DNA of 64,000 nucleotides from Ralstonia pickettii DTP0602 (lineage in GTDB: Bacteria > Pseudomonadota > Gammaproteobacteria > Burkholderiales > Burkholderiaceae), in the NCBI GenBank assembly GCA_000471925.1, contig CP006668.1, positions 310,001 to 374,000 on the forward strand. Reading direction: 5' to 3'. Positions 16,430 to 24,872 of this stretch are shown here, in pieces. A model generated the notes under the pieces. That model searched no databases. It saw nothing but the letters and a program-made list of their open reading frames with translations, and was not told the origin of the DNA. A program made the position numbers and the translations under genes. The first letter of the stretch is position 1; each line of letters begins with the position of its first letter.

Positions 16430-17773
16430 ATGGAAGCCACCGTAGCCTCCACCAGACGCCAGCTTGCCGACGGCAGCGCCAATGCGCAGTCACTGCTGGC
16501 AGCGTGCGTCGAACGCATCTGCAATCCGGGCGGCGAAGGCGCGCGCGTCTTCCCGCATGGCGTCAGCATGGCGGCCCGCAAGCAGGCCCAGGCGAGCGAC
16601 ATGCTGCGCGAACAGGGCGTGGCGGGCCCGCTTGCAGGGTTGCCCGTCTCCGTGAAGGACCTGTTCGACGTGCAGGGCGACGTGACCCGCGCCGGTGCCC
16701 GCGTGCTGCCGGAGCGGCCCGCCGGTGCGGATGCGCCGCCCATCGCCCGCTTGCGTGCGGCGGGGGCTGTGCTGGTCGGGCGTACCAATATGACCGAGTT
16801 CGCCTACTCCGGTGTCGGCATCAATCCGCACTATGGCACGCCGCGCAACCCGTTCGACCGGCAAGCCGGCCGCATTCCGGGCGGATCGTCGTCCGGGGCA
16901 GCGGTGTCCGTGACCGACGGCATGGCGCTGGCCGCGGTCGGTTCGGACACCGGCGGCTCCTGCCGCATCCCCGCGGCGCTGTGCGGCATCGTCGGCTTCA
17001 AGCCCACGGCAAGCCGCGTGCCGCTGCAGGGTGCGGTACCGCTGTCGCCCAGCTACGACTCGGTCGGGTGCCTGGCCAATACGGTTGCGTGCTGTGCCGC
17101 CGTCGATGCGGTGATGGCAGGCGAAGAGGGGCCCACGGCAGCGGTGCCGCTCGTGGGCCTGCGCCTGGCCGTGCCGACCGGGCTGGTGCTGGAAGGCATC
17201 TCCGATGAGGTTGCCGAGGTCTTCAGCCGCACGCTGCGCCGGCTGTCCGCGGCTGGCGCGTTGCTGCAGGACGTGGAGTTCGACAGCTGGGACCAGCTGG
17301 CCGAGCTCGGCGCCCACGGCGGCATGGTTGCCGCCGAGGCCAGCGCATGGCACGGCAGCCTGGTGGCGGCGCATGCCGACCGCTATGACCCGCGCGTGCT
17401 GTCGCGCATCCGGCTGGCGGACGGGCAGCGCGCCGCCGATTACCTGCGCATGCGGCAGCGCCGCGGCGAGCTGTGCCGGCGGGCGGACGCCGAACTGGCG
17501 GGCTTCGATGCCGTGGTCCTGCCGACCGTGCCGATCGTCGCGCCGCGCATTGCGGACCTCGACGATGACGACACCTTTTTTGCCACCAACCGGCTGCTGC
17601 TGCGCAACCCGGCCATCGCCAACATGCTGGACCTGTGCTCGCTGTCGGTCCCTTGCCATCGCCACGGCGAGGCGCCGGTCGGCCTGATGCTGTTCGGCCG
17701 CCACCTTGCCGACCGCAGGCTGCTGGCGATCGGCATGGGGATCGAGTCGGCGCTGCGCCATGAACGAGGTTAG
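16430..17773 (+). CDS. amidase-signature family hydrolase
   Basis: A 447-residue amidase signature enzyme with the full Ser-Ser-Lys triad: K76 in VSVKDLFDVQG, the cis-serine in GGSSSG (residues 151-156) and nucleophile S177 in GSDTGGSCRIPA. The Gly/Ser-rich core runs about 70-200, and the C-terminal half includes DAVVLPTVP near 365. The family hydrolyses amides, ureas and related C-N bonds. The C-terminal wording resembles enzymes annotated as aspartyl/glutamyl amidotransferase A-like hydrolases. No gatB or gatC is present, so it acts alone. It overlaps nothing but starts right behind the cupin stop. It suggests that the pathway substrate or an intermediate contains an amide. Confidence 0.87.
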   Translation: MEATVASTRRQLADGSANAQSLLAACVERICNPGGEGARVFPHGVSMAARKQAQASDMLREQGVAGPLAGLPVSVKDLFDVQGDVTRAGARVLPERPAGADAPPIARLRAAGAVLVGRTNMTEFAYSGVGINPHYGTPRNPFDRQAGRIPGGSSSGAAVSVTDGMALAAVGSDTGGSCRIPAALCGIVGFKPTASRVPLQGAVPLSPSYDSVGCLANTVACCAAVDAVMAGEEGPTAAVPLVGLRLAVPTGLVLEGISDEVAEVFSRTLRRLSAAGALLQDVEFDSWDQLAELGAHGGMVAAEASAWHGSLVAAHADRYDPRVLSRIRLADGQRAADYLRMRQRRGELCRRADAELAGFDAVVLPTVPIVAPRIADLDDDDTFFATNRLLLRNPAIANMLDLCSLSVPCHRHGEAPVGLMLFGRHLADRRLLAIGMGIESALRHERG

Positions 17774-17835
17774 ACCCCGGCGGCAGCGCCGCCGACCGTA
17801 ATACCCGGCATTTCCATAAATACATAGGAGACAAC

Positions 17836-19074
17836 ATGCCTGATATCCGTATCGGCGCGGCCGTGCTTGCCTGCGCCACCCTGTTCGCGGCGACTGCCGC
17901 GACGGCGCAAACAGCTCCCGTCAGCGCACCCGTCAGCGACGGCGTGGTCAAGGTCGGTGTCCTGACCGACATGTCGTCCATCTTTTCCGACATCGGCGGC
18001 AAGGGCTCGGTGGTGGCCGCGCAAATGGCCGTGGACGATTTCGGCGGCAAGGTGCTGGGCGCACCGATCCAGGTGGTGAGCGCCGACCACCAGAACAAGA
18101 CCGACGTGGCTGCTACGCTGGCGCGCGGCTGGTTCGACAACCAGAAGGTCGACATCATCCAGGACGCGCTGCCGTCCTCGGTGGCGCTGGCCGTCTCCAA
18201 CCTGGGCAAGCTCAAGCGCAAGATCGTCATTGCCAGCGGCGCCGGCACCACGCGCCTGAGTAACGAGGATTGCTCGCCTTACACTATCCAGTACTCGTAC
18301 GACACCTACGCATTCGCCGCTAATACCGTCAAGGCCCTGGCACGGCGCGGCGACAACAGCTGGTACTTCCTGACCGTCGACTATGCCCTTGGTGCATCGC
18401 TCGAGAAGGACGGTACCGAGGCGCTGTCGGGCGTCGGCGGAACCATCAAGGGCAAGGCGAAGCATCCGATCAATTCGGCGGACCTGTCGTCCTACCTGCT
18501 GCAGGGGCAGGCTTCCGGCGCGAAGGTGATCGGCCTGGCCAACGCGGGCGCCGACACGGTCAATGCGATCAAGACGGCAGCGGACTTCGGCATGAACGGC
18601 GCGGGCAAGCAGAGGCTGGCCGGGCTGCACATGTTCATCAGCGACATCCACAGCCTGGGGCTGAAAGCCGCACAGGGCATGACGCTGACCACGGCGTTCT
18701 ACTGGGACCGCGATGACGCCACGCGCGCCTGGTCGCAACGGTTCTTCGAGAAGACCGGGCGCATGCCGACGCTGGTCCATGCCGGCGTGTATTCGTCGAC
18801 GATGCACTACCTCAAGGCGGTCCAGGCCGCGCGCACGGACGAAAGCGATGCCGTGCTGGCCAGGATGCGCGCGACGCCGGTCAATGACTTCTTCGCCAGC
18901 AACGGCACGATCCGCGCCGACGGCCTGATGGTCCACGACATGTACCTGGTCGAAGTGAAGCGCCCGCAGGAGTCGAAGCGGCCCTGGGACTACTACAAGA
19001 TCAAGGCCGTGATCCCCGCGAACGAAGCATTTCGTCCGCTCAGCGCAAGCACCTGCCCGCTGGTCAGGAAGTAA
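17836..19074 (+). CDS. branched-chain-type ABC transporter substrate-binding protein
   Basis: A 412-residue periplasmic binding protein (type I, LivJ-like). The signal peptide ends near residue 25 (ATAATAQ). It then shows VKVGVLTDMSSIFSDIGGKG, VVAAQMAVDDFGGKVLG and the central NKTDVAATLARGW segment. In many Burkholderiales members of this group the ligands are aromatic acids, amides or urea-like compounds rather than amino acids. It follows the amidase by 62 bases with TAGGAG before the start. The FAH-like gene separates it from its ATPase genes. It is presumably the binding subunit for the LivGFHM-type importer downstream, and its ligand would be the substrate of this operon. Confidence 0.88.
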   Translation: MPDIRIGAAVLACATLFAATAATAQTAPVSAPVSDGVVKVGVLTDMSSIFSDIGGKGSVVAAQMAVDDFGGKVLGAPIQVVSADHQNKTDVAATLARGWFDNQKVDIIQDALPSSVALAVSNLGKLKRKIVIASGAGTTRLSNEDCSPYTIQYSYDTYAFAANTVKALARRGDNSWYFLTVDYALGASLEKDGTEALSGVGGTIKGKAKHPINSADLSSYLLQGQASGAKVIGLANAGADTVNAIKTAADFGMNGAGKQRLAGLHMFISDIHSLGLKAAQGMTLTTAFYWDRDDATRAWSQRFFEKTGRMPTLVHAGVYSSTMHYLKAVQAARTDESDAVLARMRATPVNDFFASNGTIRADGLMVHDMYLVEVKRPQESKRPWDYYKIKAVIPANEAFRPLSASTCPLVRK

Positions 19075-19147
19075 GCCCCATCTACCTGGCCGGCGCCGGC
19101 ACGTGTGCCAGCACCGGTCAGCCACAACACCGCAGAGAGCATCCGAA

Positions 19148-19837
19148 ATGAAAACCCTTACCTTTGATATCGAAACCCGCCTCGGCAAGTCGCAGCGCGC
19201 CGTCACCATCTGCCAGTTGGTCGTGGCCGGATGGACCGGCCGGGACGTCGAAGCCATGGAGGCCCACATCCGCGAGCTGGAGGAACTGGGCGTGAAGCGT
19301 CCCGCCTATACCCCGGTCTTCTATCGCGTCGCGGCGGCGCGGCTGGGTACCGCGGGGGAGATCCAGGTCAGCGGCGAAGCGAGCAGCGGCGAGGCCGAGT
19401 TCCTGCTGGTCAGGGATGGCGGCGAGATCCTGGTGGGCATCGCCTCGGACCATACCGACCGCGAGGCCGAGACCTACGGCATTACCGTATCGAAGCAGAT
19501 GTGCGAAAAGCCCTGTGCGCCGACCTTGTGGCGCCTGGCCGAAGTGGCGGGACACTGGGACCGGCTGGTGCTGCGCTCCTACGCCACCATCGACGGCGAA
19601 CGTGTGCTGTACCAGGAGGGCCCGGTGACGGCCATGCGGTCCCCGACCGACCTGCTGGAGCGGTTCGCCGGCCACGGTGGTGACTTTGGCGAGGGCGCGG
19701 CCATGCTGTGCGGCACCTTGCCCGCCATCGGCGGCATCCGCCCGGCCGAGCGCTTCGAGATCGAACTGGAAGATCCGGTGCTTGGGCGCACGCTGCGCCA
19801 TGCATACGCGGTCGCGACGCTGCCCGTCGAGGGTTGA
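19148..19837 (+). CDS. DUF2848 protein, fumarylacetoacetate-hydrolase-like
   Basis: A 229-residue protein of the DUF2848 family. The C-terminal sequence LCGTLPAIGGIRPAERFEIELED follows the pattern of the final strands in fumarylacetoacetate hydrolases (GTP-GVG-GD-EVEI). SDHTDREAET near 105 and CAPTLWRL near 125 could supply acidic metal ligands and a catalytic residue. FAH-fold enzymes cleave C-C bonds in ring-opened aromatics or hydrate dienoates. It lies between the binding protein and the ATPase genes of one importer, inside the monooxygenase operon. I therefore infer a step after ring opening. The assignment to the FAH fold is by eye and has not been confirmed by structure search. Confidence 0.7.
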   Translation: MKTLTFDIETRLGKSQRAVTICQLVVAGWTGRDVEAMEAHIRELEELGVKRPAYTPVFYRVAAARLGTAGEIQVSGEASSGEAEFLLVRDGGEILVGIASDHTDREAETYGITVSKQMCEKPCAPTLWRLAEVAGHWDRLVLRSYATIDGERVLYQEGPVTAMRSPTDLLERFAGHGGDFGEGAAMLCGTLPAIGGIRPAERFEIELEDPVLGRTLRHAYAVATLPVEG

Positions 19838-19886
19838 GCATGGCGCGCCATCCACATTGCCACGGCAGCGCTACGGAGTTACGCCC

Positions 19887-20663
19887 ATGCCCCAAGACGA
19901 CCTGATACTGGCCACCCGGAACCTCGGGAAATCCTTCCGCGGCTTCACGGCGGTGAGCGATGTCAACCTGCGGGTGCGACGCGGGTCGATCCATGCATTG
20001 ATCGGGCCCAACGGCGCGGGCAAGACCACTTGCTTCAACCTGCTCACCAAGTTCCTGGAGCCGACCACCGGCACCATCCTATTCAACGGCATCGACATCA
20101 CCCGCGAGAAGCCCGCGCAGATCGCGCGCCGCGGCGTGATCCGTTCCTTCCAGATCTCGGCGGTGTTCCCGCACCTGACGGTGATGGAGAACGTGCGCAT
20201 CGGCCTGCAGCGCCAGCTTGGCACCGCGTACCAGTTCTGGCGCAGCGAGCGCTCGCTGAACGTGCTCAACGACCGCGCCATGGAACTGCTCGAGCAGGTC
20301 GGGCTGACCGAGTTCGCGCACACCGTCACGGTGAACCTGCCGTACGGCCGCAAGCGCGCGCTCGAGATCGCCACGACGCTGGCGATGGAGCCCGAGCTGA
20401 TGCTGCTGGACGAACCCACGCAGGGCATGGGCCATGAGGACGTGGACCGCGTCACGCAGCTGATCAGGAAGGTCTCGGCGGGCCGCACCATCCTGATGGT
20501 GGAGCACAACATGAGCGTGGTGTCGTCGATCGCGGACAAGATCACGGTGCTGCAGCGCGGCGCGATCCTGGCCGAGGGCCCTTACGCTGAAGTGTCGAAG
20601 GACCCGCGCGTGATGGAGGCCTACATGGGCACTGTCGACGCGGAACTGCAAGGCGCGCACTGA
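19887..20663 (+). CDS. livG: ABC transporter ATPase, LivG type
   Basis: A 258-residue ATPase. Walker A is GPNGAGKTT near residue 38. The signature is the LivG-typical NLPYGRKRALEIA in place of LSGGQ, Walker B is LMLLDEPTQGMG and the H-loop is MVEHNMSVV. LivG proteins carry a longer helical insert, seen here as FWRSERSLNVLNDRAMELLEQ. It pairs with the LivF-type ATPase eleven bases downstream and drives the LivH/LivM-type permeases. It powers import of the unknown ligand bound by the protein at 17836, at the inner face of the cytoplasmic membrane. Confidence 0.92.
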   Translation: MPQDDLILATRNLGKSFRGFTAVSDVNLRVRRGSIHALIGPNGAGKTTCFNLLTKFLEPTTGTILFNGIDITREKPAQIARRGVIRSFQISAVFPHLTVMENVRIGLQRQLGTAYQFWRSERSLNVLNDRAMELLEQVGLTEFAHTVTVNLPYGRKRALEIATTLAMEPELMLLDEPTQGMGHEDVDRVTQLIRKVSAGRTILMVEHNMSVVSSIADKITVLQRGAILAEGPYAEVSKDPRVMEAYMGTVDAELQGAH

Positions 20664-20673
20664 GGGGCACGAC

Positions 20674-21399
20674 ATGACGACATCGAATACACCTGCCCTC
20701 GAAATCAAGGGCCTGGAGGCCTGGTACGGCGAATCGCACATCCTGCACGGCGTGGACCTGACGGTGAACCGCGGTGAAGTGGTCACGCTGCTGGGCCGCA
20801 ACGGCGCCGGTCGCACCACCACGCTGCGCGCGATCATGGGCCTGACGGGTGCGCGCAAGGGCTCGATCAAGGTCAATGGCCATGAAACCATCAGCCTGCC
20901 CACGCACAAGATCGCGCACTACGGCATTGGCTATTGCCCCGAAGAGCGCGCCATCTTCTCCAGCCTCTCATGCGAAGAAAACCTGATGCTGCCGCCCGTG
21001 CTCAAGGGCGCCGACACCAGCAAGGGCATGAGCGAGGCGGATATCTACGAGATGTTCCCGAACCTGAAGGAGCGGCGCCAGAGCCAGGGCACGCGTCTTT
21101 CCGGCGGCGAGCAGCAGATGCTGGCGGTCGGGCGCATCCTGCGCACGGGTGCCAACCTGCTGCTGCTCGATGAAATCTCGGAAGGGTTGGCACCGGTGAT
21201 CGTGCAGGCGCTCGCGCGCATGATCCTGATGCTCAAGCAGAAGGGGTACACGGTGGTGATAGTGGAGCAGAACTTCCGCTTCGCCGCGCCGCTGGCCGAC
21301 CGCTTCTACGTGATGGAGCACGGCAGCATCGTCGAGCGCTTCGCGGCCAGTGAGCTGCAGGCCAGGATGCCGGTGCTGCATGAACTGCTGGGCGTATGA
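20674..21399 (+). CDS. livF: ABC transporter ATPase, LivF type, with altered Walker A
   Basis: A 241-residue ATPase with the signature RLSGGEQQMLAVGR, Walker B LLLLDEISEGLAP and the family's VEQNF in place of an H-loop histidine. The Walker A reads GRNGAGRTTT, so arginine replaces the lysine that normally contacts the ATP phosphates. The same replacement occurs, as far as I recall, in other Burkholderiales LivF proteins and so may be a lineage trait rather than damage. With the normal LivG Walker A it suggests an asymmetric ATPase pair. The gene starts ten bases after livG and ends nine before livH. Confidence 0.92.
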   Translation: MTTSNTPALEIKGLEAWYGESHILHGVDLTVNRGEVVTLLGRNGAGRTTTLRAIMGLTGARKGSIKVNGHETISLPTHKIAHYGIGYCPEERAIFSSLSCEENLMLPPVLKGADTSKGMSEADIYEMFPNLKERRQSQGTRLSGGEQQMLAVGRILRTGANLLLLDEISEGLAPVIVQALARMILMLKQKGYTVVIVEQNFRFAAPLADRFYVMEHGSIVERFAASELQARMPVLHELLGV

Positions 21400-21408
21400 G
21401 GAGCCCCT

Positions 21409-22293
21409 ATGACTCTGTTTGAAATCCCGTTTCCGGCGCTGCTGTCGCAGCTGCTGCTGGGGCTCGTCAATGGTGCTTTCTACGCCATGCTGAGCCTGGG
21501 CCTGGCGGTCATCTTCGGCCTGCTGAACGTCATCAACTTTGCGCACGGTGCGCTCTTCATGCTCGGCGCGGTGCTGGCGTGGGCCGGCATGACCTATGCC
21601 GGGCTCAGCTACTGGGCGATGCTGCTGCTGTCGCCGCTGGTGGTCGCAGCACTGGGCGTGGCGATCGAGAAGACCATGCTGCGCTGGATCTACAAGCTGG
21701 ACCATATCTACGGCCTGCTGCTGACGCTCGGCATCACGCTGGTGATCGAGGGCATCTTCCGCTCGGTCTATGGCGTGTCCGGGCTGCCCTATTCGCCGCC
21801 CGAAGCGCTGCAAGGCGCCGCCGACCTCGGCTTCATGCGCTTGCCCAACTACCGCGCGTGGGTAGTCGTGGCTTCGCTGGCGGTCTGCATGTCGACCTGG
21901 TACGTGATCGAGAAGACCCGGCTGGGCGCCTACCTGCGCGCGGGCACCGAGAACGCCAAGGTGGTGGAGGCCTTCGGCGTCAACGTGCCGCTGATGGTCA
22001 CGCTGACCTACGGCTTCGGCGTGGCACTGGCGGCGTTTGCCGGCGTGCTGGCCGCGCCGGTCATGCAGGTGTCGCCGCTGATGGGGCAGAACCTGATCAT
22101 CATCGTGTTCGCGGTGGTGGTGATCGGCGGCATGGGCTCGATCCTGGGCGCGATCCTGACCGGCCTGGGTCTGGGCGTGATCGAAGGGCTGACCAAGGTG
22201 TTTTATCCGGAAGCATCGTCGACCGTGGTGTTCGTGACCATGGTGATCGTGCTGCTGTTGCGCCCGGCAGGGCTGTTCGGAAAGGAGAAATGA
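21409..22293 (+). CDS. livH: branched-chain-type ABC permease, LivH type
   Basis: A 294-residue inner-membrane permease with about eight hydrophobic segments. The LivH opening LLSQLLLGLVNGAFYAMLSLGLAVIFGLLNVINFAHG is intact, with the conserved NFAHG near residue 45. The cytoplasmic coupling loop EAFGVNVPLM near 187 includes the EAA-like A-FG pattern, and GGMGSILGAI near 240 is also conserved. A GAGG ribosome site precedes ATG 21409. The stop codon overlaps the ATGA at the LivM start, showing translational coupling. Substrate selection is set by the binding protein. Confidence 0.92.
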   Translation: MTLFEIPFPALLSQLLLGLVNGAFYAMLSLGLAVIFGLLNVINFAHGALFMLGAVLAWAGMTYAGLSYWAMLLLSPLVVAALGVAIEKTMLRWIYKLDHIYGLLLTLGITLVIEGIFRSVYGVSGLPYSPPEALQGAADLGFMRLPNYRAWVVVASLAVCMSTWYVIEKTRLGAYLRAGTENAKVVEAFGVNVPLMVTLTYGFGVALAAFAGVLAAPVMQVSPLMGQNLIIIVFAVVVIGGMGSILGAILTGLGLGVIEGLTKVFYPEASSTVVFVTMVIVLLLRPAGLFGKEK

Positions 22294-23309
22294 TGAACGG
22301 GCAATCTATCGCTGCACTGGGAATGCAGCCACCGCAGGCGGTACGCCGCCTGCCACGGCGGGCACTGTACGTGGCGCTGCTGGCGTGCCTGCTGGCGGCG
22401 CCGCTGGCAGGGGCCTATCCGGTGTTCGTGCTCAAGGTGCTGTGCTTCGCGCTGTTTGCATGCGCCTTCAACCTGCTGATCGGCTACACCGGGCTGCTGT
22501 CGTTCGGCCATGCGGCCTTTTTTGGCGGCGCCGGCTACGCGGCCGGCCATGCGATGAAGGCCTGGGGCGTGACGCCGGAGATCGGCCTGATCCTGGGCAT
22601 GGCCACCGGCGCTCTGATCGGCTACGTGGTGGGCTCGCTGGCGATCCGCCGGCAGGGCATCTACTTCTCGATGATCACGCTGGCACTGGCGCAGATGCTG
22701 TTCTTCATCTGCCTGCAGGCGCCGTTCACCGGCGGCGAGGACGGCCTGCAGGGCATCCCACGCGGCAAGCTGTTCGGCGTGCTGTCGCTGTCTAGTGACC
22801 TGACGCTGTACTACGTGGCGCTGGCGATCATCGTCGCGGCCTTTGCGCTGATCGTGCGCACGGTGCATTCGCCGTTCGGGCAGATCCTGAAGGCGATCAA
22901 GGAGAACGAGCCGCGCGCGATCTCGCTGGGCTATGACGTCGACCGCTTCAAGGTGACCGCCTTCGTGCTGTCGGCGGCGCTGTCGGGGCTGGCCGGCTCG
23001 ATCAAGGCGCTGGTGCTGGGCTTCGAGACGCTGACCGATGTGCACTGGTCGATGTCCGGGATGGTCATCCTGATGACCTTGCTGGGCGGCCTCGGCACGC
23101 TGTCCGGGCCGATCGTCGGCGCCTTTGTCGTGGTCGCGCTGGAGAACAAGCTCGGCGAACTGGGCAGCTACCTGGCGGCCGCGACGGGCATCGACTGGTT
23201 CAACGGGCTCGGGGAATCGGTGTCGATGGTGACCGGCATTATCTTCATCGTCTGCGTGCTGACGTTCCGCAGGGGCATCGTCGGCAGTCTGGGGCGAAGT
23301 CCTGGATGA
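22293..23309 (+). CDS. livM: branched-chain-type ABC permease, LivM type
   Basis: A 338-residue permease; ATG 22293 is five bases after AAAGGAG, and an adjacent ATG at 22290 gives one more residue. The LivM core is present: FNLLIGYTGLLSFGHAAFFG near 50-70, GRKLFG-like loop before SSDLTLYYV, the coupling segment AIKENEPRAISLGYD near 205 and GGLGTLSGPIVGA near 265. It closes the ten-gene operon that began at 13947. Eighteen bases after its stop begins the left half of a terminator hairpin that has been split by the IS4 element. Confidence 0.92.
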   Translation: MNGQSIAALGMQPPQAVRRLPRRALYVALLACLLAAPLAGAYPVFVLKVLCFALFACAFNLLIGYTGLLSFGHAAFFGGAGYAAGHAMKAWGVTPEIGLILGMATGALIGYVVGSLAIRRQGIYFSMITLALAQMLFFICLQAPFTGGEDGLQGIPRGKLFGVLSLSSDLTLYYVALAIIVAAFALIVRTVHSPFGQILKAIKENEPRAISLGYDVDRFKVTAFVLSAALSGLAGSIKALVLGFETLTDVHWSMSGMVILMTLLGGLGTLSGPIVGAFVVVALENKLGELGSYLAAATGIDWFNGLGESVSMVTGIIFIVCVLTFRRGIVGSLGRSPG

Positions 23310-23327
23310 GGCCCGGTTTTCCCCTCT

Positions 23328-23337
23328 CCCGCTTGCG
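23328..23337. repeat. target site duplication, left copy
   Basis: CCCGCTTGCG directly precedes the left end of the IS4 element and is repeated exactly at 24837-24846 after the right end. A 10-bp duplication is within the range for IS4-family elements. Confidence 0.9.
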
Positions 23338-24836
23338 CTTGCCTTTACCCACAACTTCCGGCGGCTTACTCGTTTTTCTGGAAGATCCGATACATTTCGG
23401 TGATTTCGTGCAGGGCGAGGAAGCCGCGCCACAGGACGGTGGCTCCCGGGGGATCGTCGTTTTTGCGACCCAGGTAGCCACCGAGCTTGGCGATCCAAAG
23501 GACAGCTTCGCTGAGTTTGGGCGCCTGCTCCGGTGGCTTGGTGGTGCCGTGCGTGCGGCAGTACAAAGCCCGCCATTCGAGCGATTGCAGTAGCACCGAG
23601 CAAGGGATATCGGCTTCGAGCCGGCCCAGCATGGTCGCGTACATAATGCGCCAGCCGATCACGGCGAACAGCGCCGTGGCCCGCAGGAACCGCTCCAGCG
23701 TCCCGAACTGCCGGGCCTCGATCTGGCAGCCACTTTTCAGGACACGATGCCAGGATTCAATGGTCCAGCGCCGGGCGTACCAGCTCAGCCGTTCGAGCAC
23801 ATCTTCCAGCGTTTGGGTGGGCATCGAACTGAGCAACATCCATTCGAGCGGCTCAACGCCTTCGGGCGGCTCGATTTCCAGCGCGTGAATGGCAAACACT
23901 TCGAGACTCGGTAGCCCCTCTGCACCGCGGCTGCGCGGCGCTCGCAGTTGGACCGGCACACAGCGCAAAGCCAGTCGGGCACTACGTGCCTGCCTGGCGC
24001 CGGACCTGGGCACGTGCAGTACGGTCTCCCCAAGTACAGGAGCCGCGGCAACCGTCTCCCACAGATACTTCTCTGGGTGGTCCACGCCCCGATTCCAGGC
24101 GGCCCGCACCAACCAGTCCACCCCCGCTGGGCGCGGCGCCAGAAACACGTCATACACATCGCCCTCGCGATCGCTGACGGCAACAAGGTGCGTGTCCGGA
24201 CACTGCATCTTGAGCGGCTCAAGGCATTCCAGCCCCTCCAGCCACTTCACGCTTTCCTTCTCGCGAATGGACAGCGCCCGGCGCTGCCTGGCCTTGCCCG
24301 ATGCTTGCGGCGCACGCACCCACGTCTTCATGCTCAACACGCCCAGTGGCAGGCCCTCAGGCGTCACCGCCAGCACGCTGTGCAACATGAATCCGTGCAA
24401 ATTGCCGCCCGTGCCGTGACCAAGTCCCTCAGTCGCGGGCAAATTTGCCAGATTGAATTCCGTGGTGTCCTGCACCGTCAGGACGACAGGCACCTGCTGC
24501 ATGCGACCCACGGTTTGAACGACGTGGCTCGCCAGTATTCCGTCCGGGTCGACCGCCTCATTATCAAAGAAGCGATATGCCGCCTTGAGTTGGGCACCAC
24601 TCAAGGCCTGCGGGAACGAAACATGGGCTTTTTGCGCCAGTCCGCGCGCCAATGCCACAAGGCGCTGCGTGCGACGTGCATCGCCCAACTGAGCGCCACC
24701 GAATTCGTCGCTGGCCCAGTCTTCCAGATCTTCCGTATCAGGCAAAATTGCCACCACTGATTGTCAACTTCACCCGAAGTTAACACCGTCCAATCCGGTT
24801 TACAACCTTTCCTATCGAGATGTGGGTAAAGGCAAG
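23338..24836 (-). mobile_element. complete IS4-family insertion sequence, 1499 bp
   Basis: The element begins CTTGCCTTTACCCACA and ends with its exact reverse complement TGTGGGTAAAGGCAAG, giving 16-bp perfect terminal inverted repeats. They extend imperfectly inward. Direct 10-bp duplications CCCGCTTGCG flank both ends. It carries a single full-length transposase gene on the minus strand. The intact ends, duplication and open reading frame suggest a recent insertion that may still be mobile. It landed in the loop of the terminator between livM and dadA, disrupting no gene. No second copy is present in the window. Confidence 0.93.
23366..24757 (-). CDS. IS4-family transposase (Tn5-like DDE)
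   Basis: A 463-residue transposase that fills the element. Its N-terminal domain (WASDEFGGAQLGDARRTQRLVALA) is the Tn5-type DNA-binding region. The catalytic core shows the first Asp in VLTVQDTTEFN near 99, the second in VAVSDREGDVYD near 195 and the YREK signature in WYARRWTIESWHRVLKSG near 335, whose Glu is the third acidic residue. LEWMLLSSMPTQTLEDV precedes it in the expected place. No frameshift is seen. The protein cuts and rejoins the element at its terminal repeats. Confidence 0.93.
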   Translation of the reverse strand: MVAILPDTEDLEDWASDEFGGAQLGDARRTQRLVALARGLAQKAHVSFPQALSGAQLKAAYRFFDNEAVDPDGILASHVVQTVGRMQQVPVVLTVQDTTEFNLANLPATEGLGHGTGGNLHGFMLHSVLAVTPEGLPLGVLSMKTWVRAPQASGKARQRRALSIREKESVKWLEGLECLEPLKMQCPDTHLVAVSDREGDVYDVFLAPRPAGVDWLVRAAWNRGVDHPEKYLWETVAAAPVLGETVLHVPRSGARQARSARLALRCVPVQLRAPRSRGAEGLPSLEVFAIHALEIEPPEGVEPLEWMLLSSMPTQTLEDVLERLSWYARRWTIESWHRVLKSGCQIEARQFGTLERFLRATALFAVIGWRIMYATMLGRLEADIPCSVLLQSLEWRALYCRTHGTTKPPEQAPKLSEAVLWIAKLGGYLGRKNDDPPGATVLWRGFLALHEITEMYRIFQKNE

Positions 24837-24846
24837 CCCGCTTGCG
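24837..24846. repeat. target site duplication, right copy
   Basis: CCCGCTTGCG follows the right inverted repeat of the IS4 element and is identical to 23328-23337. It is the other half of the insertion signature. Confidence 0.9.
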
Positions 24847-24872
24847 GGAGAGGGGAGAAAACACCCGCGAGC

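Larger units (their letters stand above)
23321..24860. terminator. bidirectional terminator split by an insertion sequence
   Basis: The left part CCCCTCTCCCGC (23321-23332), preceded by TTTT, and the right part GCGGGAGAGGGG (24844-24855), followed by AGAAAA, would form one hairpin if the element between them were removed with one copy of the duplicated target. It would have a stem of about 12-16 bp with T-runs on both sides. It would lie between the convergent livM and dadA genes. The right copy after the element still keeps CCCGCTTGCGGG plus GAGAGGGG, a shortened hairpin only. Confidence 0.75.

Noticed and set aside
20674..21399. livF as a pseudogene because of the Walker A change
   Set aside because: The reading frame and all other ATPase motifs are intact, and I recall the same Arg in other Burkholderiales LivF proteins.
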